Assembly (NCBI RefSeq): GCF_010499245.1
Contig: NZ_JAAGOW010000005.1
Span: 372,001-436,000, forward strand
DNA: 64,000 nt
From: Variovorax sp. WS11
Lineage (GTDB): Bacteria; Pseudomonadota; Gammaproteobacteria; Burkholderiales; Burkholderiaceae_C
Direction of reading: 5' to 3'
The notes under the pieces: generated by a model
What the model saw: only the letters and a program-made list of their open reading frames with translations
The model's database searches: none
What the model was told of the DNA's origin: nothing
In this document: positions 1 through 8,222 of the stretch, piece after piece
How the letters are laid out: each line of letters starts with the position of its first letter
Position numbering within the stretch: the stretch's first letter is position 1
Made by a program: the position numbers and the translations under genes

Positions 1-71
1 TTCACCGAGATCTTGCCGGGCGTGGGATAGCGGTGGTAGTCGAGGGCGGCTTCGCGCAGGTTGTCGGACAT
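1..71 (-). CDS. maeB: NADP-dependent malic enzyme, N-terminal fragment
   Basis: Only the first 23 codons lie in the window; the gene runs off the left edge. The peptide begins MSDNLREAALDYHRYP and continues TPGKISV, which is the conserved N-terminus of large MaeB-type malic enzymes (oxidative decarboxylation of malate to pyruvate with NADP). The start ATG at 71 is preceded by a GGAGACAA ribosome binding site. It lies downstream of the pyruvate dehydrogenase operon on the same strand, consistent with a role at the pyruvate node. Identification rests on this short peptide only. Confidence 0.75.
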   Translation of the reverse strand, partial: MSDNLREAALDYHRYPTPGKISV

Positions 72-114
72 GGGTGTTGTCTCCGTGTGTCTGTCTGTAC
101 TGAGGGTGTCGGGA

Positions 115-909
115 TCAGCGCGGGGCGAGCGCGCAGGCGTCGCCCAGCCAGCCGTGCAGGCCGCACAGCAGCGCTTCCGGTTGATCCGCGTGCACCCAGT
201 GGCCGGCCTCGGGGACGTGCTCCAGCTGCGCGCAGGGAAACATCGCCTGGATGCGGGGATGCGAATCGGGTCGCACGTAGTCGGATTCCGCCGCCGCGAA
301 GAACAGGGCCGGCCCGTCGTAGCGTTCGCGCAGCAACTGTTCCGGGAACCCGCAAAGGTCCGGCATGCACAAGGCCGTCGCCATCAGATTGAGCCGCCAG
401 TCGAAGCGCTCGTTCTGGCGTCGCAGGTTCTGCATCATGAATTCCGCCGGCGCGGTGCCGCCCAGGCTGTCCATCAGCGCCTGGCTGATCCGTCGGCGGC
501 TCGCCGCAGCAGCGGCGTCGAGGCCCCGCATCGCGGACACATGCGACGCGAACTGGTCGGAATAGCTCTCCGGCGCGATGTCGATCACCGCGACGCCTCC
601 AATGGCCTCCGGATGGCCGAGCGCCAGGGCCATCGCGGTCTTGCCGCCCATGCTATGACCGGCCACGAAGGGCCGCTGCAGCCCCTCCCGTTCGATGAGC
701 GCGAGCACGTCGTGCGCCATCTCGGGGTACGACATGGTCTCGGCCCACGGCGAAGCACCGTGGTTGCGGGCATCGGGCAGGTAGACCCGGTAGTCCGCGG
801 CCAGCGATTGCGCGACATGGGTCCAGTTGCGTCCCGCGCCGAACAGGCCATGCAGGATCACGACAGGCGGCCCTTCTCCCAGCGCCTCAAAGGCAAGTTG
901 AATAGGCAT
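115..909 (-). CDS. Alpha/beta hydrolase, YbfF-like esterase
   Basis: A 264-residue single-domain alpha/beta hydrolase. It has the oxyanion-hole HG at residues 20-21, the nucleophile elbow GHSMGG at 84-89 (Ser86), the strand-turn PDARNHG near 45, and a C-terminal catalytic His in GHWVHAD (His237). The PDxRNHGxS pattern and length match the YbfF esterase group, whose natural substrates are short acyl esters or thioesters. It lies 11 bp after lpdA on the same strand, so it is probably the last gene of the pyruvate dehydrogenase transcript or follows it by read-through. No signal peptide, so cytoplasmic. Its substrate cannot be told from the sequence. Confidence 0.85.
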   Translation of the reverse strand: MPIQLAFEALGEGPPVVILHGLFGAGRNWTHVAQSLAADYRVYLPDARNHGASPWAETMSYPEMAHDVLALIEREGLQRPFVAGHSMGGKTAMALALGHPEAIGGVAVIDIAPESYSDQFASHVSAMRGLDAAAAASRRRISQALMDSLGGTAPAEFMMQNLRRQNERFDWRLNLMATALCMPDLCGFPEQLLRERYDGPALFFAAAESDYVRPDSHPRIQAMFPCAQLEHVPEAGHWVHADQPEALLCGLHGWLGDACALAPR

Positions 910-920
910 GGCAGCGCGTC

Positions 921-2681
921 CTACTTCTTCTTCACCGGGGGCAGGTCGGTGCAGACGCCCTCGAAGAGTTCGGCCGCCATGCCGATGGATTCACCGAGCG
1001 TGGGGTGCGGGTGGATGGTCTTGCCAATGTCGCCCGGCTCGCAGCCCATCTCGATGGCCAGGCACAGCTCGCTGACCAGGTCGCCCGCATGCGTGCCGAC
1101 GATGCCGCCGCCGACGATGCGGTGCGTGGCCTCGTCGAACAGCAGCTTGGTGAAGCCCTCGTCGCGCCCGTTGGCGATGGCACGGCCCGATGCGGCCCAG
1201 GGGAACACGGCCTTGCCGACCTTCAGGCCCTCGGCCTTGCACTGCTCCTCGGTCTTGCCCGCCCACGCGACCTCGGGGTCGGTGTAGGCCACCGAGGGAA
1301 TCTGCCGCGCGTCGAAGAAAGCCGGCTCGCCGTGCGCCGCTTCGGCCGCCACGTGCGCCTCGTGCACCGCCTTGTGCGCGAGCATGGGCTGGCCGACGAT
1401 GTCGCCGATGGCGTAGATGTGCGGCACGTTGGTGCGCATCTGCTTGTCCACATCGATGAAGCCGCGCTCGGTGACCGCCACGCCGGCCTTGTCGGCGCCG
1501 ATCTTCTTGCCGTTGGGGCTGCGGCCCACGGCCACCAACACCAGGTCGTAGACCTGCGGCTCCTTCGGCGCCTTCTCGCCTTCGAAGCTGACCTCGATGC
1601 CGGCCTTTGTCGCCTTGCCGCCGACGGTCTTCGTCTTGAGCATCACGTTGTCGAAGCGCGGCGCGTTGAACTTCTCCCACACCTTGACGAGGTCGCGGTC
1701 GGCGCCCTGCATCAGGCCGTCGAGCATCTCGACCACGTCGATGCGCGTGCCCAGCGTCGAGTAGACGGTCGCCATCTCCAGCCCGATGATGCCGCCGCCG
1801 ATCACCAGCATGCGCTTCGGAATGCCCTTGAGCAGCAGCGCGCCGGTGGAGTCGACCACGCGCTCGTCCTCGGGCATGAAGGGCAGCTTCACGGACTGCG
1901 AGCCCGCGGCGATGATGGCCTTGGCGAACTTCACCACCTTCTTCGCGCCGCCCTCGCCCACCACCTCGACGTGGTGCGGATCGAGGAAGCTGCCGACGCC
2001 GGTGACGACCTCGACCTTGCGTGCCTTCGCCATGCCGGCTAGGCCGCCGGTGAGTTTCTTGACGACGCCCTCCTTGAAGCCGCGCAGTGCGTCGATGTCG
2101 ATCTCGGGCGCGGTGTACTTGATGCCGTGCTTTCCGAGCAGCTTCACCTCGTCCATGACGCCGGCCGTGTGCAGCAGCGCCTTCGACGGGATGCAGCCAA
2201 CGTTGAGGCACACGCCGCCGAGCGTGGCGTAGCGCTCTACCAGCACCGTCTTCATGCCGAGGTCGGCGCTGCGGAAGGCGGCGGAGTAGCCGCCGGGGCC
2301 GGCGCCGAGCACGAGCACCTCGCATTCGATGTCAGCCTTGCCGGCATAGCTGCCGGCCGTGGGTGCGGGTGCGGCGGTAACCGGTGCCGCAGCGGCTGCC
2401 GGTGCGGGCGCAGGGGCCGGGGCCGCAGCGGGAGCGGCTGCCGATGTTTCGACCACCAGGATCACCGAGCCTTCGCTCACCTTGTCCCCCAGCGCGACCT
2501 TCAGCTCCTTCACAGTCCCCGCATGGCTCGACGGAATCTCCATCGAGGCCTTGTCGGACTCCACCATGATCAGGCCGGTATCGACCGCAATGACCTCGCC
2601 GGGCTTGACCAGCAGCTCGATGATCGCGACATCCTTGAAGTCGCCGATGTCGGGAACCTTGACTTCCACCATGTTTGCCAT
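921..2681 (-). CDS. lpdA: Dihydrolipoyl dehydrogenase (E3) with N-terminal lipoyl domain
   Basis: A 586-residue E3 of the pyruvate dehydrogenase complex; it reoxidises dihydrolipoamide with NAD through FAD. Residues 1-78 form a lipoyl domain with the lipoylated lysine in ESDKASM (Lys44), followed by an Ala/Pro linker to about 112. The FAD-binding GAGPGG follows near 126, then the redox-active disulfide in GGVCLNVGCIPSK (Cys158 and Cys163), a second nucleotide-binding GGGIIGLE for NAD, and the C-terminal catalytic HPHPTLGE. Ordinary E3 enzymes are about 470 residues; the extra lipoyl domain is known from Neisseria, Cupriavidus and other betaproteobacteria. It follows aceF by 13 bp. Confidence 0.97.
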   Translation of the reverse strand: MANMVEVKVPDIGDFKDVAIIELLVKPGEVIAVDTGLIMVESDKASMEIPSSHAGTVKELKVALGDKVSEGSVILVVETSAAAPAAAPAPAPAPAAAAAPVTAAPAPTAGSYAGKADIECEVLVLGAGPGGYSAAFRSADLGMKTVLVERYATLGGVCLNVGCIPSKALLHTAGVMDEVKLLGKHGIKYTAPEIDIDALRGFKEGVVKKLTGGLAGMAKARKVEVVTGVGSFLDPHHVEVVGEGGAKKVVKFAKAIIAAGSQSVKLPFMPEDERVVDSTGALLLKGIPKRMLVIGGGIIGLEMATVYSTLGTRIDVVEMLDGLMQGADRDLVKVWEKFNAPRFDNVMLKTKTVGGKATKAGIEVSFEGEKAPKEPQVYDLVLVAVGRSPNGKKIGADKAGVAVTERGFIDVDKQMRTNVPHIYAIGDIVGQPMLAHKAVHEAHVAAEAAHGEPAFFDARQIPSVAYTDPEVAWAGKTEEQCKAEGLKVGKAVFPWAASGRAIANGRDEGFTKLLFDEATHRIVGGGIVGTHAGDLVSELCLAIEMGCEPGDIGKTIHPHPTLGESIGMAAELFEGVCTDLPPVKKK

Positions 2682-2694
2682 TGGGGAGCTTCCT

Positions 2695-4296
2695 TCAGAA
2701 CAGCACGCGCCGCAGATCGGCGAGCACGTTGGCGAAATGGACGTTGAAGCGCGCGGCGGCGGCGCCGTCGATCACGCGGTGGTCCCACGACAGGGACAGC
2801 GGCAGCGTGAGGCGCGAGGCGTAGGTCTTGCCGTCGCTGGAATGCTGCTTCCAGTAGCTCTTGCACACGCCCATGATGGCGACCTCGGGCGCGTTGATGA
2901 TCGGCGTGAAGTAGATGCCGCCGATGCCGCCGAGCGAGCTGATGGTGAAGGTGCCGCCCGACATCTGGTCGGGCTTGAGCTTGCCGTCGCGCGCGAGCTT
3001 GGCGAGCTCGCCCATCTCCTTGGCGATCTCGGGCACGGTCTTCTTGTCGACGTCGCGGATCACCGGCACCATGAGGCCGTTGGGCGTGTCGGCCGCGAAG
3101 CCGATGTGCCAGTAGTTCTTGAGCACCAGTGCGTCGCCGTCGAGGCTGGCGTTGAACTCGGGAAACTTCTTCAGCGTGGCGACGGCCGCCTTCATCATGA
3201 AAGGCAGCATGCTGATCTTCACGCCCGACTTTTCGAGTTCCTTGTTCATCTGAACGCGGAAGGGCTCGAGCTCGGTGATGTCGGCCTCGTCGTGCGTCGT
3301 CACATGCGGAATGACGACCCAGTTGCGGTGCAGGTTGGCGGCGCTGATCTTCTTGATGCGCGACAGCTCCTTGCGCTCTGTCGGGCCGAACTTGGCGAAG
3401 TCGACCTTGGGCCAGGGCAAGAGGTCGATGCCACCCACGCCGCCGCCGGCGGGTGCCGCGGCCGCCTTGCCGGCAGCCGGTGCAGCGGCTGCGCCGCCGC
3501 CCTTCGCGAAGGCCTCGACGTCGGCGCGCACGATGCGGCCGTGGTCGCCGCTGCCCTTGAGTTTGCCGAGATCGACGCCGAGTTCGCGTGCGAGCTTGCG
3601 CACGGCGGGGCCGGCGTAGGCCAGCGCGAAGGCGGCCTCGTCGATGGCGCCGCCGGCGGCTGCGGCGGCCTGCGCCGGTGCGGGCGCAGCTGCGGCAGGC
3701 GCGGCCGGCGCAGTGGCCGGCGTTGCGGCCGTGGCATCGCCCGTCGCCAGCGACAGGATCACCGAGCCTTCGCTGACCTTGTCGCCGATCTTGATGCCGA
3801 TGGCCGTCACCACGCCCGAGAGCGGCGCGGGCACATCCATCGTGGCCTTGTCGGACTCGAGCGAGACGATCGGGTCCTCGGCCTTCACCGAGTCGCCGAC
3901 CTTCACGAAGATCTCGATGACCGGCACGTCCTTGAAGTCGCCGATGTCGGGCACGCGCACCTCGGCCACGCCGGCCGGCGCGCTGGTGGCGGACGGTGCG
4001 GCGCTGACGCTCGGCTTGGCCGCCTCGGCGGGCGCGGCTGCCGCGGCAGCGCCGCCCTCGGCCTTGAAGGTCATGATGACGCTGCCTTCGCTGACCTTGT
4101 CGCCCATCTTCACGGCGATGGACTCGACCACGCCGCCGCGCGGCGCAGGCACGTCCATGGTGGCCTTGTCGGACTCGAGCGAGACCAGCGGGTCCTCGGC
4201 CTTCACCGTGTCGCCCGGCTTCACGAAGATCTCGATGACGGGCACATCACTGAAGTCGCCGATGTCGGGAACCTTGATGTCGATTGCGTTGCTCAT
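2695..4296 (-). CDS. aceF: Pyruvate dehydrogenase E2, dihydrolipoyllysine acetyltransferase
   Basis: A 533-residue E2 core that transfers the acetyl group from lipoate to CoA. Two tandem lipoyl domains carry Lys44 and Lys150, each in ESDKATMDVP, separated by Ala-rich linkers. A peripheral subunit-binding domain spans about 227-263, and the catalytic domain ends with SWDHRVIDG (His506, Asp510). The ATG at 4296 is preferred over an upstream in-frame start at 4434 because GGAGG lies 8 bases before it and the lipoyl domain begins at once. It lies 76 bp after aceE in the same operon. Three lipoyl domains occur across this complex, counting the one on E3. Confidence 0.97.
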   Translation of the reverse strand: MSNAIDIKVPDIGDFSDVPVIEIFVKPGDTVKAEDPLVSLESDKATMDVPAPRGGVVESIAVKMGDKVSEGSVIMTFKAEGGAAAAAAPAEAAKPSVSAAPSATSAPAGVAEVRVPDIGDFKDVPVIEIFVKVGDSVKAEDPIVSLESDKATMDVPAPLSGVVTAIGIKIGDKVSEGSVILSLATGDATAATPATAPAAPAAAAPAPAQAAAAAGGAIDEAAFALAYAGPAVRKLARELGVDLGKLKGSGDHGRIVRADVEAFAKGGGAAAAPAAGKAAAAPAGGGVGGIDLLPWPKVDFAKFGPTERKELSRIKKISAANLHRNWVVIPHVTTHDEADITELEPFRVQMNKELEKSGVKISMLPFMMKAAVATLKKFPEFNASLDGDALVLKNYWHIGFAADTPNGLMVPVIRDVDKKTVPEIAKEMGELAKLARDGKLKPDQMSGGTFTISSLGGIGGIYFTPIINAPEVAIMGVCKSYWKQHSSDGKTYASRLTLPLSLSWDHRVIDGAAAARFNVHFANVLADLRRVLF

Positions 4297-4372
4297 TAAA
4301 TAACCTCCGTGCTTCGCACTGCGGTGCGAGCTTGCTTGGGGCGGCCCGGCGCTGCGCTCATGTTGTCGTGCC

Positions 4373-7045
4373 TCAGACGGTCCAGGGGGCGGCGCACTCG
4401 GCATCGAGCCCGTACTTCTTGATCGCGTCGGCAACGACGGCCGGCTTGATCGCGCCGTCGTCGGCCAGCGCCTTGAGCGCGGCCACCACGACGTGCCAGC
4501 GGTCGACCTCGAAGAAGCGGCGCAGCTTGCGTCGGTAGTCGCTGCGGCCGAAGCCGTCGGTGCCCAGCACCGTGTAGCGCCGGCCCGCGGCCTGCACGTA
4601 CTCGCGCACCTGGTCGGCGTAGTTGCGCATGTAGTCGGTGGCCGCGATCACGGGGCCGTCGTGCCCTTCGAGGCATTGCTCGACGTGGCTCTTGCGCGCG
4701 GGCTCGGTGGGGTGCAGCCGGCTCCAGCGTTCGGCGGCCATGCCGTCGCGGCGCAGCTCGTTGTAGCTGGTGGCACTCCACACGTCGGCGGCGATGCCGA
4801 AGTCGCTCTGGAGCAGCTCGGCCGCGAACATCACCTCGCGCAGGATGGTGCCGCTGCCCATGAGCTGCACGCGCTGGCCCTTCTTCGGCGTCTTGCCGCC
4901 GTCGCTGAGCTGGTAGAGGCCCTTGAGAATGCCCGCCTCGCTGCCCTCGGGCATGCCGGGGTGCGGGTAGTTCTCGTTCATCAGAGTGATGTAGTAGTAG
5001 ACGTCCTCCTGCTCGGCGTACATGCGGCGCATGCCGTCGCGCACGATCGCCACCACCTCGTAGGCGAAAGTCGGGTCGTACGAGACGCAGTTGGGGATGG
5101 TGCCGGCCAGGATATGGCTGTGGCCGTCCTCGTGCTGCAGGCCCTCGCCGTTGAGCGTGGTGCGCCCCGCGGTGCCGCCGAGCAGGAAGCCGCGCGCACG
5201 CATGTCGCCGGCCAGCCAGGCGAGGTCGCCCACGCGCTGCAGGCCGAACATCGAGTAGTAGATGTAGAACGGGATCATCGGCACGTTGTTCGTGCTGTAC
5301 GAGGTGGCCGCGACGATCCAGCTGGACATCGCGCCGCCCTCGTTGATGCCTTCCTGCAGCACCTGCCCGTCCTTCGACTCGCGGTAGTACATGAGCTGGT
5401 CGGCGTCCTGCGGCTTGTAGAGCTGGCCGAGCGAGGACCAGATGCCGAGCTGGCGGAACATGCCTTCCATGCCGAAGGTGCGCGACTCGTCGGGCACGAT
5501 GGGCACCACGTGCTTGCCGATGGCCTTGTCGCGCACCAGCGTGCCGAGCATCTGCACGAAGGCCATGGTGGTGGAGATCTCGCGCTCGCCGGTGTCCTTG
5601 AGCAGCCGCTCGAAGGTGGCCAGCGGCGGGATCTCGAGCGCGACCGACTTGCGGCGGCGCTGCGGCAGGTAGCCGCCGAGCGCGGCGCGGCGCTCGCGCA
5701 GGTACTGCATCTCGGGGCTGTCCTCGGCGAGGCGGATGAAGGGCACGTTGGGCAGCTCCTCGTCGGACACGGGGATCTGGAAGCGGTCGCGGAAGCCGCG
5801 CAGCGCGTCCTGCGTCATCTTCTTGGCCTGGTGGGCGATCATCTGGCCTTCGCCGGATTCGCCCATGCCGTAGCCCTTCACCGTCTTGGGCAGGATCAGC
5901 GTGGGCTGGCCCTTGTGCTTGACGGCGGCAGCATAGGCGGCGAACACCTTCTCGGGGTCGTGGCCGCCGCGGGTCAGGGCCCAGATCTGCTCATCGCTCA
6001 TGTCGGCGACCAGGGCCTTGGTCTCGTCGTATTTGCCGAAGAAGTGCTCACGCACGTAGGCGCCGCTCTTGCTCTTGAAGTCCTGGTACTCGCCGTCGAC
6101 GCACTCTTCCATGCGCTGCAGCAGCTTGCCGCTCTTGTCCTTGGCGAGCAGTGCGTCCCAGCCGCTGCCCCAGAGCACCTTGATGACGTTCCAGCCGGCA
6201 CCGCGGAACACGCTCTCCAGTTCCTGCACGATCTTGCCGTTGCCGCGCACCGGGCCGTCCAGGCGCTGCAGGTTGCAGTTGATGACGAACACGAGGTTGT
6301 CCAGGCTCTCGCGCCCTGCGAGCGAGATGGCGCCGAGCGATTCGGGCTCGTCCATCTCGCCGTCGCCCATGAAGGCCCAGACCTTGCGCGGCGCCGTGTC
6401 GGCGAGGCCGCGTCCCTGCAGGTACTTGAGGAAGCGCGCCTGGTAGATGGCCATCAGCGGGCCCAGGCCCATCGAGACGGTGGGGAACTGCCAGAAGTCG
6501 GGCATGAGCCAGGGGTGCGGGTACGACGGGATGCCGTTGCCCTCGGCCTCCTGGCGGTAGTTGAGCAGCTGCTGTTCGCTCAGGCGCCCTTCGAGGAAAG
6601 CGCGCGCATAGATGCCGGGCGAGCTGTGGCCCTGGATGAAGAGCAGGTCGCCGCCGTGCGTGTCGGTGGCCGCATGCCAGAAATGGCCGAATCCGATGTC
6701 GTAGAGCGTGGCCGCCGACTGGAAGCTCGCAATGTGGCCGCCGAGTTCGGACGAATCCTTGTTGGCGCGCAGGATGATCGCCATCGCGTTCCAGCGGATG
6801 ATGGAGCGCAGGCGGTGCTCGATCTCGCGGTTGCCGGGGGACTTTTCTTCCTTCTCCGGAGGGATCGTGTTCTTGTAGGCCGTGTTCAGCGAACGGGGCA
6901 CGTACACGCCGTCGCGGCGGCCCTCGTCGACGAGGCGGTTCAAGAGGAAATTCGCGCGCTCGCTGCCGCGGTGTTGTTGAACCGCGCCGAGCGCGTCGAT
7001 CCACTCGCCAGTTTCCGTGGGGTCAAGGTCACCCATGGTGCTCAT
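4373..7045 (-). CDS. aceE: Pyruvate dehydrogenase E1 component, homodimeric type
   Basis: An 890-residue homodimeric E1 that decarboxylates pyruvate with thiamine diphosphate and acetylates E2. The length matches the family (about 890). The ThDP/Mg motif GDGEMDEPES and downstream NCNLQRLDG are present, as is the C-terminal TDGFGRSD signature of this family. The start ATG at 7045 has an AGGAGA site 9 bases upstream; the reading frame stays open to 7198 but that extension has no family similarity. It heads the operon aceE-aceF-lpdA. The upstream region holds a 7-bp inverted repeat at 7161-7179 that may be an operator. Confidence 0.97.
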   Translation of the reverse strand: MSTMGDLDPTETGEWIDALGAVQQHRGSERANFLLNRLVDEGRRDGVYVPRSLNTAYKNTIPPEKEEKSPGNREIEHRLRSIIRWNAMAIILRANKDSSELGGHIASFQSAATLYDIGFGHFWHAATDTHGGDLLFIQGHSSPGIYARAFLEGRLSEQQLLNYRQEAEGNGIPSYPHPWLMPDFWQFPTVSMGLGPLMAIYQARFLKYLQGRGLADTAPRKVWAFMGDGEMDEPESLGAISLAGRESLDNLVFVINCNLQRLDGPVRGNGKIVQELESVFRGAGWNVIKVLWGSGWDALLAKDKSGKLLQRMEECVDGEYQDFKSKSGAYVREHFFGKYDETKALVADMSDEQIWALTRGGHDPEKVFAAYAAAVKHKGQPTLILPKTVKGYGMGESGEGQMIAHQAKKMTQDALRGFRDRFQIPVSDEELPNVPFIRLAEDSPEMQYLRERRAALGGYLPQRRRKSVALEIPPLATFERLLKDTGEREISTTMAFVQMLGTLVRDKAIGKHVVPIVPDESRTFGMEGMFRQLGIWSSLGQLYKPQDADQLMYYRESKDGQVLQEGINEGGAMSSWIVAATSYSTNNVPMIPFYIYYSMFGLQRVGDLAWLAGDMRARGFLLGGTAGRTTLNGEGLQHEDGHSHILAGTIPNCVSYDPTFAYEVVAIVRDGMRRMYAEQEDVYYYITLMNENYPHPGMPEGSEAGILKGLYQLSDGGKTPKKGQRVQLMGSGTILREVMFAAELLQSDFGIAADVWSATSYNELRRDGMAAERWSRLHPTEPARKSHVEQCLEGHDGPVIAATDYMRNYADQVREYVQAAGRRYTVLGTDGFGRSDYRRKLRRFFEVDRWHVVVAALKALADDGAIKPAVVADAIKKYGLDAECAAPWTV

Positions 7046-7160
7046 CGGTTTGTCTCCTGTGTCATGGCCGTGATCCGCATCGGGCGACGCGGTCAGGCCT
7101 GAGTACTGAGCAATCGATGTGCCACGCGGCGCGCGCCACCCAAGGCGCGCTAAGTCGTTG

Positions 7161-7179
7161 ATTTCATGAGAGATGAAAT
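7161..7179. promoter_or_regulatory. Inverted repeat upstream of aceE
   Basis: ATTTCAT, a 5-base spacer GAGAG, and ATGAAAT form a perfect 7-bp inverted repeat about 115 bp before the aceE start. The position suits an operator or the end of the aceE leader. It does not resemble the E. coli PdhR site, and no regulator gene lies beside it. The gene-free stretch 7046-7305 shows nothing else clear. Confidence 0.3.
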
Positions 7180-7305
7180 GAGAGGGAGTCGGGTGCACTG
7201 CCGATGATCCGGATGCGGGGCGAGGCGCCCGTCCGAATCGCCGGACCGGTGATTTGGGGAAAACCCTGGGGCCACGGGGCGTGACAAATTTCTCGGCTCA
7301 GGCCC

Positions 7306-7336
7306 TTGACCTCAAGTTGACTTGAGGTTTTATCTT
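7306..7336 (+). promoter_or_regulatory. SoxR/MerR-type promoter with overlapping 20-bp operator
   Basis: TTGACC (7306-7311) and TATCTT (7331-7336) are separated by 19 bp, the overlong spacing typical of promoters twisted open by MerR-family activators. The spacer holds a palindrome, ACCTCAAGT-TG-ACTTGAGGT (7309-7328), with perfect 9-bp arms. As remembered, the E. coli soxS SoxR box is CCTCAAGTTAACTTGAGG, differing at one central base. The expected transcription start falls on or next to the ATG at 7343, so the message would be nearly leaderless. No soxR-like gene lies in this window, so the regulator must act from elsewhere. Confidence 0.75.
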
Positions 7337-7342
7337 CGGCGC

Positions 7343-7716
7343 ATGCATCCTGATTACCCCACCCTCGATCGAGCACAGCGGGCGCTCGAACTCTGTCGTG
7401 ACATCGCCGCCTGCAAGCTCTATCTCATGCGCGCCGGAGACATCCACGCCCTGACTGCGACGTTGATGTTGCCCTGCTACCTCGCCGAGCTCGAAAGACT
7501 GAGACTTCGGCTCGGTCCTGAGGAAATGAAGAGGCTGAAGGAGGGCCTGCGGCAGATGGCGTCTACGAGCTCAACCGGCTGTTCCTCGCACTGCTTCAAG
7601 GATTGAAGTTCCAGGCGCGCGGCATCACCGGGCGAGTCGTCATGGGCGGGCCCGAGGATGCGTGGACCGCTCGAACGCACATGCTGCGAAGCACCCTCGC
7701 GCGGCTGATCGGCTGA
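7343..7716 (+). pseudogene. Small unknown protein with an apparent frameshift
   Basis: From ATG 7343 an open frame gives 87 residues (MHPDYPTLDRAQ..., then a Leu-rich helical stretch) and stops at 7606. A second frame, one base back, is open from 7522 to a TGA at 7714-7716 and encodes protein-like sequence (GVYELNRLFLALLQG..., ending STLARLIG) but has no start codon of its own. Read together with a single -1 shift between 7522 and 7603, they make one protein of about 124 residues. This may be a real disruption, a sequencing error, or programmed frameshifting, though no classic slippery heptamer is seen. I do not recognise the family. It is driven by the SoxR-type promoter just upstream. Confidence 0.5.
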
Positions 7717-7789
7717 GGAGGCATCGGCCGCGAAGGGCGTCAGCAGCGGTACATTGGCCCCTGCGGCAATTCAGGAAGAGAGGCCCCAG

Positions 7790-8200
7790 ATGTCGGCATT
7801 GCGCGAAGCGACGGTGGTCACCCAGACGGTCAATGTCCCTGCGGACAGGGTCTACGCATTTGCGCGGCAGATGGAGAATCTGCCCCTCTGGGCGTCCGGC
7901 TTGGCCAAGGGTATAGAGCAACGGGGCGGAGAATGGGTGGCCGACTCGCCAATGGGTCAGGTCAAAGTGGCGATGGCGCCCGCCAATTCATTTGGCGTGC
8001 TCGACCATGACGTCACGCTTCCGGACGGGGTCAGCGTCCACAACGCGCTCCGGGTCACACCCTGTGGAGGGGGGAGCCTGTTGACCTTTGTCGTGCTTCG
8101 AGCGGAGGGCGCCAGCCAGGAGAGCTTCGACGCCGACGTGGCGCATGTGCGCCAGGACCTTGCAGCGTTGAAGCGTTTGCTTGAACAGCGAGCGTCCTGA
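7790..8200 (+). CDS. SRPBCC-family (START-like) protein
   Basis: A 136-residue protein with the layout of the SRPBCC/polyketide-cyclase fold: an opening strand (TVVTQTVNVPADRVYAF), a helix (ARQMENLPLWASG), a central beta meander and a long C-terminal helix (VRQDLAALKRLLEQR). Such proteins bind hydrophobic ligands in a deep pocket; no ligand can be named. ATG 7790 with GGAAGAG upstream is preferred to an in-frame TTG at 7754. It converges on the VWA gene, 22 bp apart. Confidence 0.7.
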   Translation: MSALREATVVTQTVNVPADRVYAFARQMENLPLWASGLAKGIEQRGGEWVADSPMGQVKVAMAPANSFGVLDHDVTLPDGVSVHNALRVTPCGGGSLLTFVVLRAEGASQESFDADVAHVRQDLAALKRLLEQRAS

Positions 8201-8222
8201 GGGTGCCGGAGGCCGGTTGCCG

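Noticed and set aside
61..1287. A 408-codon open frame on the plus strand opposite lpdA and the esterase
   Set aside because: Antisense to two well-conserved genes; composition is the His/Arg/Ala-rich pattern of shadow frames in GC-rich DNA.
2359..4299. A 646-codon plus-strand frame opposite aceF
   Set aside because: Mirror of the lipoyl-domain repeats of aceF; no recognisable domain.
4303..4340. Imperfect hairpin between aceE and aceF as a terminator
   Set aside because: Stem is imperfect, there is no T-run, and the genes form one conserved operon.
4493..7102. An 869-codon plus-strand frame opposite aceE
   Set aside because: Shadow frame of a conserved gene; His- and Leu-rich low-complexity translation.
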